Part shown: one piece after another, positions 7,524-16,106 of the stretch
Layout: each line of letters opens with the position of its first letter
Numbering within the stretch: the first letter of the stretch is position 1
Assembly: GCA_009695305.1 (NCBI GenBank)
Contig: SIBG01000019.1
Span: 1-53,497, forward strand
Direction: 5' to 3'
DNA: 53,497 nucleotides
Source of the DNA: Opitutus sp.
GTDB lineage: Bacteria; Verrucomicrobiota; Verrucomicrobiia; Opitutales; Opitutaceae
The notes under the pieces: model-generated
Database searches by the model: none
What the model was told of the DNA's origin: nothing
The model's input: the letters and a program-made list of their open reading frames with translations, nothing else
Made by a program: the position numbers and the translations under genes

Positions 7524-8186
7524 TCAGAGTGCGGCCACGGCGGCGAAAAACGCGGTGAGTTTCTGCTCGTCGTGGTAGTCGTTGGTGCGGACACCACTGC
7601 AGATGTCGAAGCCCCACGGGCGCACGGCGGCCCACGCGGCGGCGACATTGTCGGGGCGAAGGCCGCCGGCGAGAAACACCGGCCGGCTGCTCCCCTCGAC
7701 GATGCGGCGCGAGAGCGCCCAGTTGTGCGTTCGGCCCGTGCCGCCGAGTTCTTTCACGGCGAGATTCGGATTTCCCGAGTCGAGCAGAAGGGCATCGACG
7801 TGCGGTGCGGCGGCGAGGGCTTTGGCGACGGAAGCGTCGTCGAGCACGTGGATGACTTGGACGAGGCGGATGCCGGGGAGCGCGCGGCGCAGATCGGCGG
7901 GTGTGCCACGGGTGAGGGCATCGACGAGTTGGATCGTGCTCGTGCGGCAGCGGTGATGCTGCGCAATGATGGAGGCGGTGTCGGTGAGCGAGGTGAGCAG
8001 GAACGTGGCGACTGGCGGCGGGACGGCCGCGGCGATTTCGGGGATGAGGCGCTCGTCGGCGATGATGCCCGCGCCGCTCGGCATCGCGGAGACGAGGCCG
8101 ATCGCGTCGGCGCCGTGTGCGACGGCAGCCCGAGCCTCGGCAACGGATTTGATGCAGCAGATTTTGATGCGGGGGCGCGGCAGCAT
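7524..8186 (-). CDS. trpF: Phosphoribosylanthranilate isomerase-like protein (TrpF family)
   Basis: 220 residues, the usual length of the TrpF TIM barrel, which converts phosphoribosylanthranilate to CdRP in tryptophan synthesis. The chain opens RIKICCIK, where C10 corresponds to the catalytic base cysteine; the usual following Gly is another Cys (C11). D136 in DALLLDSG corresponds to the general acid, and FLAGGLRPDNV with GFDICSGVRT forms the phosphate-binding end. The motif SAMPSGAGII replaces the SPRY motif of standard TrpF, as I recall for a divergent TrpF branch. No other trp gene is nearby, so this may be a stand-alone or paralogous copy. The 337 bases upstream are occupied by remnants rather than genes. 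Confidence 0.75.
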   Translation of the reverse strand: MLPRPRIKICCIKSVAEARAAVAHGADAIGLVSAMPSGAGIIADERLIPEIAAAVPPPVATFLLTSLTDTASIIAQHHRCRTSTIQLVDALTRGTPADLRRALPGIRLVQVIHVLDDASVAKALAAAPHVDALLLDSGNPNLAVKELGGTGRTHNWALSRRIVEGSSRPVFLAGGLRPDNVAAAWAAVRPWGFDICSGVRTNDYHDEQKLTAFFAAVAAL

Positions 8187-8272
8187 GGGAAAACGATCCG
8201 GAATGGAGCCGGAGGTTGAAACGCTAATCTGCGCTCAGGCCCGGAATCGAGGGCGAAGCGCTTTCGAGGGTC

Positions 8273-9203
8273 CCACGTGTTGGATATCAGGAGGTGGACG
8301 AGAGGCATACTGCCTTTCGTCGACGCGGTGGAGGGCGAGGGAGCAACGGCGCGACCGGCCGGCACGGCCACGAGGGTCGCGCGTTCGTCCGGGGCAAAAC
8401 GGCCCGCGATAAAAGTTGTGAGTGGCACCAGGGCCGGATCGGGCGCGGTGAAAGCGCCGAGCCGGAAAGCAAGCTTCGTGCTGCCGGTGGGCTCACGACC
8501 AGCGGAGACGTGGTAGGCGGCGAGTTCGCCGGTGGGCTGTTCCTGCTCGGCGTTGGTAAAAGTGATGTTGCCGCCAGTGACAGAGCGGGCGAAACGGTGG
8601 ACGGTTTTCTCCTGACCGCGCGCGCGCGAAGAGCACGGGATCGCCGGCGCCGTCGCGCAGGCGCATGGTGCCCCAGGCCGCGCCCGCGATTTCGAGGTGG
8701 ATCCACTCGCCGGGTGGGGGAAACGGCTGGAGCGGCACGGACACGCGCGTGCGGGCGAGGTTCACGTCGGTCACGAAGGCGTCGAAGCCATGGCCGTTAT
8801 AGTCGATGCGCAGCCAGACCATGTCCCAGCTGGAGTGATCGGCGTAGCCGACGCGGAAGATCGGAAATTCCGTCAGGCCGACGACGTAGCGCGCGCGCCA
8901 GAAAAACGCGAGCGTGCCGCGCTGCGCGTAGATGTTGCCGGGCGCCGACCAGGCGAGGCGTTGGAGATCGCCGCATTGGAGCGCCGCGCCGCGGGCGCCG
9001 TCCTTGATCGGGGTGACCTCGGAGGCGAACGTGGGCTCGGGCGTGCCGGCCGAGGAGAAATCCGCGGTCGTGCCCTGGTCGCCGGAGAGATAGAACAACA
9101 AACCTGGCTCGCGCGCCCCGGGCGTTTGTGCGCGGCTTTCGCCGGGGCTCAGCCCGGAAGCAGCGAGGGCGAGGAGGACGAGGGAGACGGGGAGGGGGCG
9201 CAT
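8273..9203 (-). pseudogene. Remnant of a secreted LamG/concanavalin A-like protein, frameshifted and truncated
   Basis: From the ATG at 9203 the frame gives a signal peptide (MRPLPVSLVLLALAASGLSP) and a LamG-type domain (GLLFYLSGDQG; GTLAFFWRARY; WDMVWLRIDYNGHGFDAFV). Near an alternating GC run (about 8610-8625) the frame slips. The neighbouring frame then continues sensibly (TVHRFARSVTGGNITFTNAE, then GELAAYHVSAG, GSTKLAFRLGAF and LLISNTW) to about 8273. After NTW all similarity stops and a CGCAGATTAGCG-type word appears. An N-terminal LamG region followed by a strand ending ISNTW recalls large secreted alpha-galactosidase-like glycosidases whose barrel would begin here, but that identification is an inference. 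The gene looks dead, with its presumed catalytic part deleted. Confidence 0.6.
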
Positions 9204-9285
9204 CGGGAATTACCGAAACGAGGTGAAGCGGACCGGCGAGACGCCGCGCGGGCGCCGGTTCCCAGTGGTCGCCCGGGAGTGCGGC

Positions 9286-9675
9286 TTACGGCATCGGGAA
9301 CGGTTTGGCGCGCTGGCAGAATTGCAGCGGGAGACCCCACGGATCGCGCATCATCAGCAGGCGCGAGCCGTCGGGCAGGGTGTCCTCGGCGAAGAAGGTC
9401 GCCCCCGCTTGTTCGAGCCGCGCGCGGTCGGCGACCGTGTCGGCGGAAACGAGCGCGAGATGAAACACGAGTGGGTGCTGGGTCTGGTAGTCGGGGATGG
9501 TGGCCGCCGGACTCGAGTAGAGCTCCACGATCAAGCGACCGGTTTCGTCCGCGAGGAAATGCATGTAAGGCGGCACGTCGAAATTCCGGGCGACGGTAAA
9601 GCCGAGTTGGGCGACGAGCCAGCGCGCGTGGGCGCGGGCATCGGGGACATTGAGGGCGAAGTGTTCGAATTTCAT
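9286..9675 (-). CDS. VOC (glyoxalase/bleomycin-resistance/dioxygenase) superfamily protein
   Basis: 129 residues forming the paired beta-alpha-beta-beta-beta modules of the vicinal oxygen chelate fold. The first module starts FEHFALNVPDARAHARWLVA and contains LIVELYS (metal-side Glu). The second starts FHLALVSADTVADRARLEQA and ends MMRDPWGLPLQFCQRA, the common closing DPxGxxxxF motif. A metal-dependent lyase, isomerase or binding role is typical; the substrate is unknown. No signal peptide. It is followed by the LamG remnant on the same strand and preceded by the subtilase gene. Confidence 0.85.
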   Translation of the reverse strand: MKFEHFALNVPDARAHARWLVAQLGFTVARNFDVPPYMHFLADETGRLIVELYSSPAATIPDYQTQHPLVFHLALVSADTVADRARLEQAGATFFAEDTLPDGSRLLMMRDPWGLPLQFCQRAKPFPMP

Positions 9676-9788
9676 ACAGAGGAAAATATTCTAACCGCAC
9701 GGCCGGAGGACCGCGAAGGCGGGTAAACGTTTTTCAGGCCGAGCGAAAAAACGAAGGGAGCGGATACCTGGCGCGGCCGGGGTGCAAC

Positions 9789-11465
9789 CTACTTTCCCGC
9801 CCCGGGGGCGGTGAGCACGCTGGTTTTGCGATTGTTGGTGGGGACTTGGTCGATGAGTCCGGGGGGATTGACCAGCTGCGTGGTAAATTTCATCGTGCCC
9901 GCGGTGGCGAGGGTCGCGGAACTGATGGGCACTTTCACCACGAAGGATTCGCCGGCGGCGAGCAGCGGAATCACGCTGGTGCCCGTGGCGCCGTTCGCGT
10001 CGAGAGTGAGGGCGAGGCCGGCGACGGGTTGCGCGCCGCGGTTTTGCACGACGAAATCCATCTGATGTCCGGCGGCGTCATAGTAGTGGCTGGAGATCGC
10101 GGTGTCGACGCGCGCGGGATCGCTCGCGCTCATCGCCCAGCCGAGGTTGAGGATGCCGTGGCCAAAATCCGGATCGGCGCCGGGCGGGCCGGCGTCGGTG
10201 GCGGTGCGCTGGAGCACCTGCCAGGCCTGCGGAGCGGTGAGGCTGGGATGCTGCGACATGACGGCGGCGAGGGCGCCGGCGACGAGAGGCGAACTGACGG
10301 AGGTGCCGTCGACCGTCACGCGCTGGCCGTCGAGCCACGCGGTCTGCACGCCGTAACCGGGGGCGGTGAGCGAGAGGTGCGCGCCGGAATTGGAGAACGA
10401 AACCTGCTGGCCGACCGCATCGATGGCGCCAACGGAGATCACGCGCGGGTCGGCGGCCGGCCACGCCAGCTGCGCGGCTTGATCGTTGCCGGCAGCGGCG
10501 ACGATGACGGCGCCGTGGGCGGTCGCATAGCCGATCGCGGCGTCGAGCGTCGGGGAGGTCGCATGGCCGCCGAGGCTGATGTTGAGAATTTTCGCGCCGG
10601 CATCGACCGCGGTGACGATGGCCTGCGCCACGGTAAAGAGGTCGCTGCTGCCCGTGGCGTCGGTGACGCGGATGCTGAGCAGGTTGGCGGAGGGTGCGAC
10701 GCCGGGCGCATCCGGTGCATCGCCTGCGGCGAGCGCGGCGACGGCGGTGCCGTGACCGTCTTCGCTGCCGGAGCCCGCGAGAGTGCCGAGCCCGATGTCG
10801 AGCGAGCGCAAGCGGCCCTGCCCGAAAGTGGTGTCCGGCGTGATGCCGGTGTCGAGCACGGCGATGGTCACGCCGAGGCCCCAGGTCGCGCGGGCCGCGG
10901 CGACGGGATCGACGCCGAGAAATTCGAGCGCGCGGTTGCCGAACGGGACGGCGTCGACGTTGGCGCGATCCTCTTTCGCGGGGGGACCGGGGATCGTCAT
11001 GAGGTAGTTCGCGGAGACGGCACCGTAGTCGACCGCGTGATCGAGCAGATCCGTTTGCAGGGCGGAAAACTTATCATAGCGCACGCGCACGGTGCGCAGC
11101 GCGTCGAGCTGACCGAGAAGTGTGAGGCCGGATTTCTGCGCGCGGGCGAGAAAGCGGCGGTAGGTGGCGTCGTCCTTGAACGCGAGCAGGGCCTCCTTCG
11201 CACGGGTGCCGCTGCGCGTGAGCAGCGTTGGCAGCGCCGCCAGCAGCGAGCGAGTCACGGGATCGAGCGCGGTGGTGGCGGGCGCGGGAGTCGCGTTCGA
11301 CCCGGGCTGAGCGGCGCGGGCGGTGCGCCGCGTTTCCGCGTCCGCCCGGTCGCGATTCGACCACCAGAGCACCAGCACCGCGCACAGCACTCCGACGACC
11401 AGCGCGGTGACGGGAGAGAAGATTTTTTTCATGCGGGCGGCAGAGCGGCGACGGGAAAGACGCAT
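9789..11465 (-). CDS. Membrane-anchored or secreted S8 family serine peptidase (subtilase)
   Basis: 558 residues from the ATG at 11465; an ATG at 11432 (MKKIFSPVT) is an equally plausible start. The N-terminus is positively charged followed by one hydrophobic segment (LVVGVLCAVLVLWW), a signal anchor. A prodomain-like region (about 70-170) precedes the subtilisin domain, with Asp205 in IAVLDTGI, His239 in DGHGTAVAALAAG, oxyanion Asn327 in AAAGND and Ser389 in GTSVSSPLVAGALA. All catalytic residues are present. A C-terminal CARDB-like beta domain (about 450-550) follows. The enzyme should act in the periplasm or outside the cell on proteins. It is downstream of the TonB receptor on the same strand, but the strong terminator at 11510-11541 separates them. 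Confidence 0.9.
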   Translation of the reverse strand: MRLSRRRSAARMKKIFSPVTALVVGVLCAVLVLWWSNRDRADAETRRTARAAQPGSNATPAPATTALDPVTRSLLAALPTLLTRSGTRAKEALLAFKDDATYRRFLARAQKSGLTLLGQLDALRTVRVRYDKFSALQTDLLDHAVDYGAVSANYLMTIPGPPAKEDRANVDAVPFGNRALEFLGVDPVAAARATWGLGVTIAVLDTGITPDTTFGQGRLRSLDIGLGTLAGSGSEDGHGTAVAALAAGDAPDAPGVAPSANLLSIRVTDATGSSDLFTVAQAIVTAVDAGAKILNISLGGHATSPTLDAAIGYATAHGAVIVAAAGNDQAAQLAWPAADPRVISVGAIDAVGQQVSFSNSGAHLSLTAPGYGVQTAWLDGQRVTVDGTSVSSPLVAGALAAVMSQHPSLTAPQAWQVLQRTATDAGPPGADPDFGHGILNLGWAMSASDPARVDTAISSHYYDAAGHQMDFVVQNRGAQPVAGLALTLDANGATGTSVIPLLAAGESFVVKVPISSATLATAGTMKFTTQLVNPPGLIDQVPTNNRKTSVLTAPGAGK

Positions 11466-11509
11466 CTACGTTGGCGAAGTTCCCCCGATGAAGCGAGGCG
11501 GAGCGGGCG

Positions 11510-11541
11510 AAAAAAAGGCGGCCGCGAAAATCGCGGCCGCC
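11510..11541 (-). terminator. Rho-independent terminator of the TonB-dependent receptor gene
   Basis: On the minus strand an 11-base perfect GC-rich stem (11541-11531 with 11527-11517) with a three-base loop (11530-11528) is followed by seven T (11516-11510). It begins 29 bases after the receptor's stop codon and ends 45 bases before the subtilase start. Confidence 0.9.
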
Positions 11542-11569
11542 ATGAAGAGCGATCGGTTGGCCGATGAGC

Positions 11570-14500
11570 TTAGAACTTGAAGCGCATGCCGGCCTGAATC
11601 TGCCAGCGCGAAATCGGCGTGTCATTCGCCGTGGTTGGCGTGCCGTCGAGCGTGGTGGGGTTAAACGTATAGATCCACTGGCCCGCGCCGCCGTTGGCGG
11701 CGGCGTTGTAGGTGGCGCCGGCGACCGCGCGCTTGTAAGAGAACGGCACTTCGCTTTGCAGGCCGTAGGCGTCGTCGGCGTAATTGGCGAGGTTGATGAA
11801 GTTCAGGAAGGCCTCGGCTTTTACGCGGTTGGTGTAGGGCAGAGGAATCTGCTGCGTGATCTTGATGTCGAGGGTGTTCGTCCACGGCGAAGTCTCCGTG
11901 TTGCGGCCGGGGTGACCGCCCGTGTATTTCTGCAGGCCACTATTGGCGACATAGGCGAAGAAGGCGTCGCGCTCCGTCGTGCTGGTCCAGGAGACCTTCG
12001 GGTCGGCCGGGCCGGTCGGCACGTAGAACAGATCGTTGAAACTGAATCCGTCGCCGTTCGCGTCACCGCGGAATATCCAAGAGTAGGCGTGGCCGGTGCG
12101 ACCTTGATAGACGAGCGAGACCATGGTGGGCGCTCCCTGGATGAACTTGAACTGACGGGTGAGCGTGCCGACGATGCGGTTCGGGATGTTGGTGTTCGAG
12201 ATTGAGGCGACGTCTTCGTTTGGGTTGAACGACGCGCGGTTCGAGTAGTTCGAGGAAGCAACGGAGGACGTAAGCGGGCTGACCTCGGTGTTGTGCGAGT
12301 GCGTCCATGAAGCTGAGGCGGCCCAGCCGTCCTTGAACGGACGAGCGAGACCGAGAGTGACGCCGGTGCCGGAACCTTGGCTTGAGTTGTTGAGCTTGAA
12401 CACATCGCCGAAGGTGGGCACGCGACGGCGGCCGCCGGTCGAGGTGCCGGGGAACGCGGTGGTCACGCCGCCGACCGCGAACGTGCCCGTCGGCGTGATG
12501 GTCCCGGCATAGTGAATGCGACCGTCAGGCATCGTGTTCGGGCCGGTCGCGCCGGTCGACTCGAGATAGTTCAGATAAACGACGTTCGGCGATTTGTAGT
12601 TTTTGAGGTAGTAATATTCTGCGGTAAGGACGAGGCCGCCGGGGAGTCGGTGGTCCATGGCGAGGTTGGCCTTCCAAACGGCGGGCTGCACAAAGTCGGG
12701 ATCGGTGACGTTGATGTTCGGCGTCGGGACCGAAGCAGGAAAGACCGGCTGCTTGGTGACGTCGGGCTGGAAGGTCACGGTCGCGAGCTGCGCGGCACTG
12801 GCGACGACGTTGTTCGCCGCGCCGGCGTTCGAGTAGGCGTTAGAGATCCACACGGCGGGGTTCTTGCCTTGGAACAGGCCGACGCCGCCGCGGATCTGGG
12901 TCTTTCGCTCCGTTTTCAACTCGTAAATGAAACCGGTGCGAGGACCGACAGTGTAGTTACCGTCGTTGGTGGTGTTATTCGCGATGCCAAACGCGGCGAG
13001 GAATCCGGGGGCGACCGGCGGGGCCTGGCCGATGGTTGGGTAGTCGAGGCGGATGCCGCCGAGCAGTGTGAGCTGGCGGGTGGGCTTCCACGTGTCTTGG
13101 ATGAACAGGCCGAGCGCCTCGTATTTCCACTGGGCAAAGACGTTGTTGAGCGTGTAGCCCGGATTCACCGCGGCGAGCTGATAGGCGGTCGGCGGCGTGC
13201 CGGCGTTCCACGTGGTGGGCGAGGCAAACGTGTAGAGGCCGTAGTAGCGCTGGAGAAACTTGTTCGTGTATTTCGTCGTGATTTGCTCCGCCCCCGCGGT
13301 GAGGAGGTGGTCGCCGAAGGTGTATTCGGCGACGATGTTGGCGTTGAGTTCCTTCGTGAAGATGAAGTTCAACTGGCGCGAGAGTTCGGTGCCGAACTCG
13401 ACGCTGCCCGTCGCGGTCGCGCCGGTGTCGAGGCGCTTGCCGGTGACGCCGTTGACGGTCACGTCTGGGAAGGGCTGTCCGTTGTTGGCGGGCGAGCCGT
13501 CGAATTTCGTCGAAGAAATGTTGGCCTCGGTGCGGAAGTTCGGCGACCAGTTGCTGATGAGCTGACCGGTGTAGGAGTCGGTCAGGCGCGGCTGCTGGAA
13601 CCAGTAGTTGCTCGTGGTGGTGGAGGTGCCGCCGCTGAAGCCGGCGAAGCTAGTGTCGTGGCCATGATTCTTGCGATACGTGAACGTGAAGCGCTGGCCG
13701 TCCATGATGTTCCAGTCGAGCTTGGCGAGCACGGTGCGCTGGGTGGCGGTATTATTGGCGTCGAGCGTGCCGGCGTCGTAACCGAGGGTCTTGGCGCGGG
13801 CGACAACCGTGGCGAGAACCGCTGCATCGGGCACGAAGTTGGCGGCCGGCGGCGCGGCGGTGCGCTTAAAGTCGTCGTAGTTGATCGCGAAGAAGAGGAT
13901 GTTTTTGATGATCGGGCCGCGCAGCGCGTAGTTGAACGTGCGCTCCTTGAAGGTGTCCTTTACCTGCGTGACGGGATTCTTGGCGCGCATATCTTGATTG
14001 GTGAACTCGAAGGACGTGGAGCCGTGAAACGTGTTGGTGCCAGACTTGGTCACGGCGTTGAGTAGCGCGCCCGTGAAACCGGCGCGGCGCACGTCGTAAG
14101 GCGAGAGCTCGACGCTGAGCGACTCGATCGATTCGAGCGGGATTGGGCTGCGGAGCGAGGAGAAGCCGTTGCTGTTGAGGCCGAACGAATCCACCGCCTG
14201 CACGCCATCCACCAGAAAGGAGTTGAACCGAAAATTTTGACCCTGCGCGCTCAACTGACCGCCTTGATCGAGCGACATCAGCGCGAGTCGTGAGTCGAGT
14301 GCGGCGACGTCCTGGACGTTGCGCCGGACGGTCGCGACCTCGGCGATTTGGATGCTGTCATAACTGGTGCCGGTGCCGATCTTACTGGCGCCAAAGGTGA
14401 GGTCGCGCTCGGCCGTAACTTTGAATGCATCCAGTTTCACGACCTCGCTTGAGAGTGAAAAGGACAGCTCCTGAGCGACACCGAGATCGAGATAGACGTC

Positions 14501-14794
14501 CGAACGCGTTTCCGTGCGATACGAACTCGAGGTCACAGTAACAGTGTAGGGCCCGCCGACGCGAAGACCGGAAAGATTGAACTGACCGTTGGCGCGCGAT
14601 TCGGTCGTCGCTCTCGTTCCGGTCGGCTCGTGCATCACGACAATGGAGGCTCCGGCGATGGCTTTGCCTCCGCTTTCGGCGACGTAGCCGCTCAACGCCG
14701 ATGAGGTAATGCCCTGGGCGGAGACCTTCGGAGCGAGCAGGCTGCTCACGGCAAACAGGCAGCTAAGCAGATATTTGGTCACTGATTTATTCAT
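11570..14794 (-). CDS. Oar-like TonB-dependent outer-membrane receptor with carboxypeptidase-regulatory-like N-terminus
   Basis: 1074 residues. A signal peptide (1-26, ending KVSAQ) is followed by a carboxypeptidase-regulatory-like beta-sandwich (about 31-115: GYVAESGGKAIAGASIVV; NGQFNLSGLRVGG). A TonB-box-like KLDAFKVTAE and the plug domain follow (about 140-270: FLVDGVQAVDSFGLNSNG; SPYDVRRAGFTGALLNAVT). The rest is a large beta barrel ending in the outer-membrane terminal pattern QIQAGMRFKF with a C-terminal Phe. Such receptors import large substrates such as oligosaccharides or peptides using TonB energy. The gene is divergent from an ECF sigma factor gene across about 340 bases and closed by a strong terminator, so it is probably a single-gene unit. 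The substrate is unknown; the neighbouring subtilase allows a peptide link. Confidence 0.9.
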   Translation of the reverse strand: MNKSVTKYLLSCLFAVSSLLAPKVSAQGITSSALSGYVAESGGKAIAGASIVVMHEPTGTRATTESRANGQFNLSGLRVGGPYTVTVTSSSYRTETRSDVYLDLGVAQELSFSLSSEVVKLDAFKVTAERDLTFGASKIGTGTSYDSIQIAEVATVRRNVQDVAALDSRLALMSLDQGGQLSAQGQNFRFNSFLVDGVQAVDSFGLNSNGFSSLRSPIPLESIESLSVELSPYDVRRAGFTGALLNAVTKSGTNTFHGSTSFEFTNQDMRAKNPVTQVKDTFKERTFNYALRGPIIKNILFFAINYDDFKRTAAPPAANFVPDAAVLATVVARAKTLGYDAGTLDANNTATQRTVLAKLDWNIMDGQRFTFTYRKNHGHDTSFAGFSGGTSTTTSNYWFQQPRLTDSYTGQLISNWSPNFRTEANISSTKFDGSPANNGQPFPDVTVNGVTGKRLDTGATATGSVEFGTELSRQLNFIFTKELNANIVAEYTFGDHLLTAGAEQITTKYTNKFLQRYYGLYTFASPTTWNAGTPPTAYQLAAVNPGYTLNNVFAQWKYEALGLFIQDTWKPTRQLTLLGGIRLDYPTIGQAPPVAPGFLAAFGIANNTTNDGNYTVGPRTGFIYELKTERKTQIRGGVGLFQGKNPAVWISNAYSNAGAANNVVASAAQLATVTFQPDVTKQPVFPASVPTPNINVTDPDFVQPAVWKANLAMDHRLPGGLVLTAEYYYLKNYKSPNVVYLNYLESTGATGPNTMPDGRIHYAGTITPTGTFAVGGVTTAFPGTSTGGRRRVPTFGDVFKLNNSSQGSGTGVTLGLARPFKDGWAASASWTHSHNTEVSPLTSSVASSNYSNRASFNPNEDVASISNTNIPNRIVGTLTRQFKFIQGAPTMVSLVYQGRTGHAYSWIFRGDANGDGFSFNDLFYVPTGPADPKVSWTSTTERDAFFAYVANSGLQKYTGGHPGRNTETSPWTNTLDIKITQQIPLPYTNRVKAEAFLNFINLANYADDAYGLQSEVPFSYKRAVAGATYNAAANGGAGQWIYTFNPTTLDGTPTTANDTPISRWQIQAGMRFKF

Positions 14795-15134
14795 GGTGTA
14801 ATCTTAGTTGGTTGGTGTCGGTGGTTCCCCGACGGTTGTAAGGGTCGTAGGCAAGACTCGCGGAAAATCACAGTCAAGTGCCGAGCCGGAATTCGGTCAC
14901 GTGGTGGAAGGGAGCGGCACGCCTGCGCTGCGGATGACGGAGGGGCGCTTTGCACGACCGCCTGCACTCCGGTCGCGCAGCTTGCACGACGCTGGCTGGG
15001 CCGTAGTGCTCATTCCGGTGGCGCAAGAATTTTAACCCGCTTGGCGGAAGGCCACTTGTGGTAATGCGGCGGTCCGCTGGCACGCGCTGAGGTATACGGC
15101 GTGCGTGTCCGCAACCTCAACTCGTTCCCCCGCC
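14795..15134. other. Divergent intergenic region between TonB receptor and ECF sigma factor genes
   Basis: No gene is seen in these 340 bases. On the minus strand a TTGACT hexamer (14878-14873) lies 78 bases before the receptor ATG and could be a -35 box, but the sequence 17 bases further on (TTGCCT) is a poor -10. Bases 14900-15030 are rich in alternating GC and repeated TGCACGAC/TTGCACGA words. An alternative GTG start of the sigma factor lies at 15105. Confidence 0.4.
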
Positions 15135-15887
15135 ATGACCCGCTCACTTCCCCTTGCTGTCCGGTCGACCGAATCCGCGACTCCCCTTACCAATCGCGCG
15201 GCCCGTGCGGCCGCGTCAGCCCAATCAGCCGCCCGCGACGCCGGGCTCGTCCGCCGGTTCAACGCCGGCGACGAAACGGCGTTCGTCGAAATCATGACCT
15301 GCTATCGGGAGAAAATTTTCGCGATCTCGCTCGCGCTCCTCCGCAACCACGCCGACGCCGAGGAGATCGCGCAGGACACCTTCATCCGCGCGCACCGCGG
15401 CCTGGCGCGCTTTCGCGGCGATTCCTCGCTGGCCACCTGGTTGCACCGCATCGCGGTCAACCTCGCGCGCAACCGCTACTGGTATTTCTTCCGCCGCCGC
15501 CGCCACGCCACGCTTTCCCTCGACTGCCCGCTGGGTGAAGACAGCGCCGCGACCTTCACGGACCTCGTCGCCACCGAGGCGCCCGATCCCGCGCGCGCGG
15601 CCGCCACCGGCGAATTCACGGCGTTGGTGGAGGCGTGCATGGAAAAACTTGAAGCCCGCCACCGCGAAATCCTCACGCTGCGCAACCTTCTCCACCGCTC
15701 CTACGACGAGATCGCCGCCACGCTCGGCATCAACGTGGGCACGGTGAAGAGCCGCATCGCCCGCGCCCGCGAAAATCTCCGCGCGCTGCTGGCCGAGGCG
15801 TGCCCCGAATTCGCGCCCGACGCCGCGCCCGCCGAATGGTTTGAGCCCGCCCGCCCCACCGGCCGGCTCACGCTGGCCTGCGCGTGA
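15135..15887 (+). CDS. ECF-type RNA polymerase sigma-70 family factor
   Basis: 250 residues from the ATG at 15135; a GTG at 15105 in the same frame would add ten residues. Region 2 is clear: GLVRRFNAGDETAFVEIMTC, then LLRNHADAEEIAQDTFIRAH and SSLATWLHRIAVNLARNRYW. Region 4 follows: LEARHREILTLRN, then SYDEIAATLGINVGTVKSRI, the -35-recognition helix-turn-helix. Region 3 is absent, as in ECF factors. An Ala-rich N-terminal extension and an Ala/Pro-rich C-terminal tail are unusual. No anti-sigma gene is adjacent, so the trigger is unknown. It is divergent from the Oar-like receptor and might control it. The following 219 bases hold no recognisable gene. Confidence 0.85.
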   Translation: MTRSLPLAVRSTESATPLTNRAARAAASAQSAARDAGLVRRFNAGDETAFVEIMTCYREKIFAISLALLRNHADAEEIAQDTFIRAHRGLARFRGDSSLATWLHRIAVNLARNRYWYFFRRRRHATLSLDCPLGEDSAATFTDLVATEAPDPARAAATGEFTALVEACMEKLEARHREILTLRNLLHRSYDEIAATLGINVGTVKSRIARARENLRALLAEACPEFAPDAAPAEWFEPARPTGRLTLACA

Positions 15888-16106
15888 CCGAAGTTTTCTG
15901 GTTGGCGGAAGCACCGGCCAACGGAGTGCAGCAACGGGAGCTTCGCCTCAGGGCGTTGAGCAGAAGCTCACCGCTCGTTCGCGGCGCCGCTGGGGGCGCT
16001 CACTCTTTTGGGCGGCGCGAGGTAGTTGCGCGGCCCGGACGCCGTAGTCCATCCTGCGCCCGATCTCAGGTTGCCGCCAAAGACCACCCCGGACCGACGG
16101 CGACCG

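Noticed and set aside
9846..11567. A 573-codon plus-strand open frame opposite the subtilase; similar long frames oppose the TonB receptor (12512-14065) and recQ (34357-36108).
   Set aside because: All are antisense shadows with low-complexity composition. The opposite strand has full catalytic motifs.
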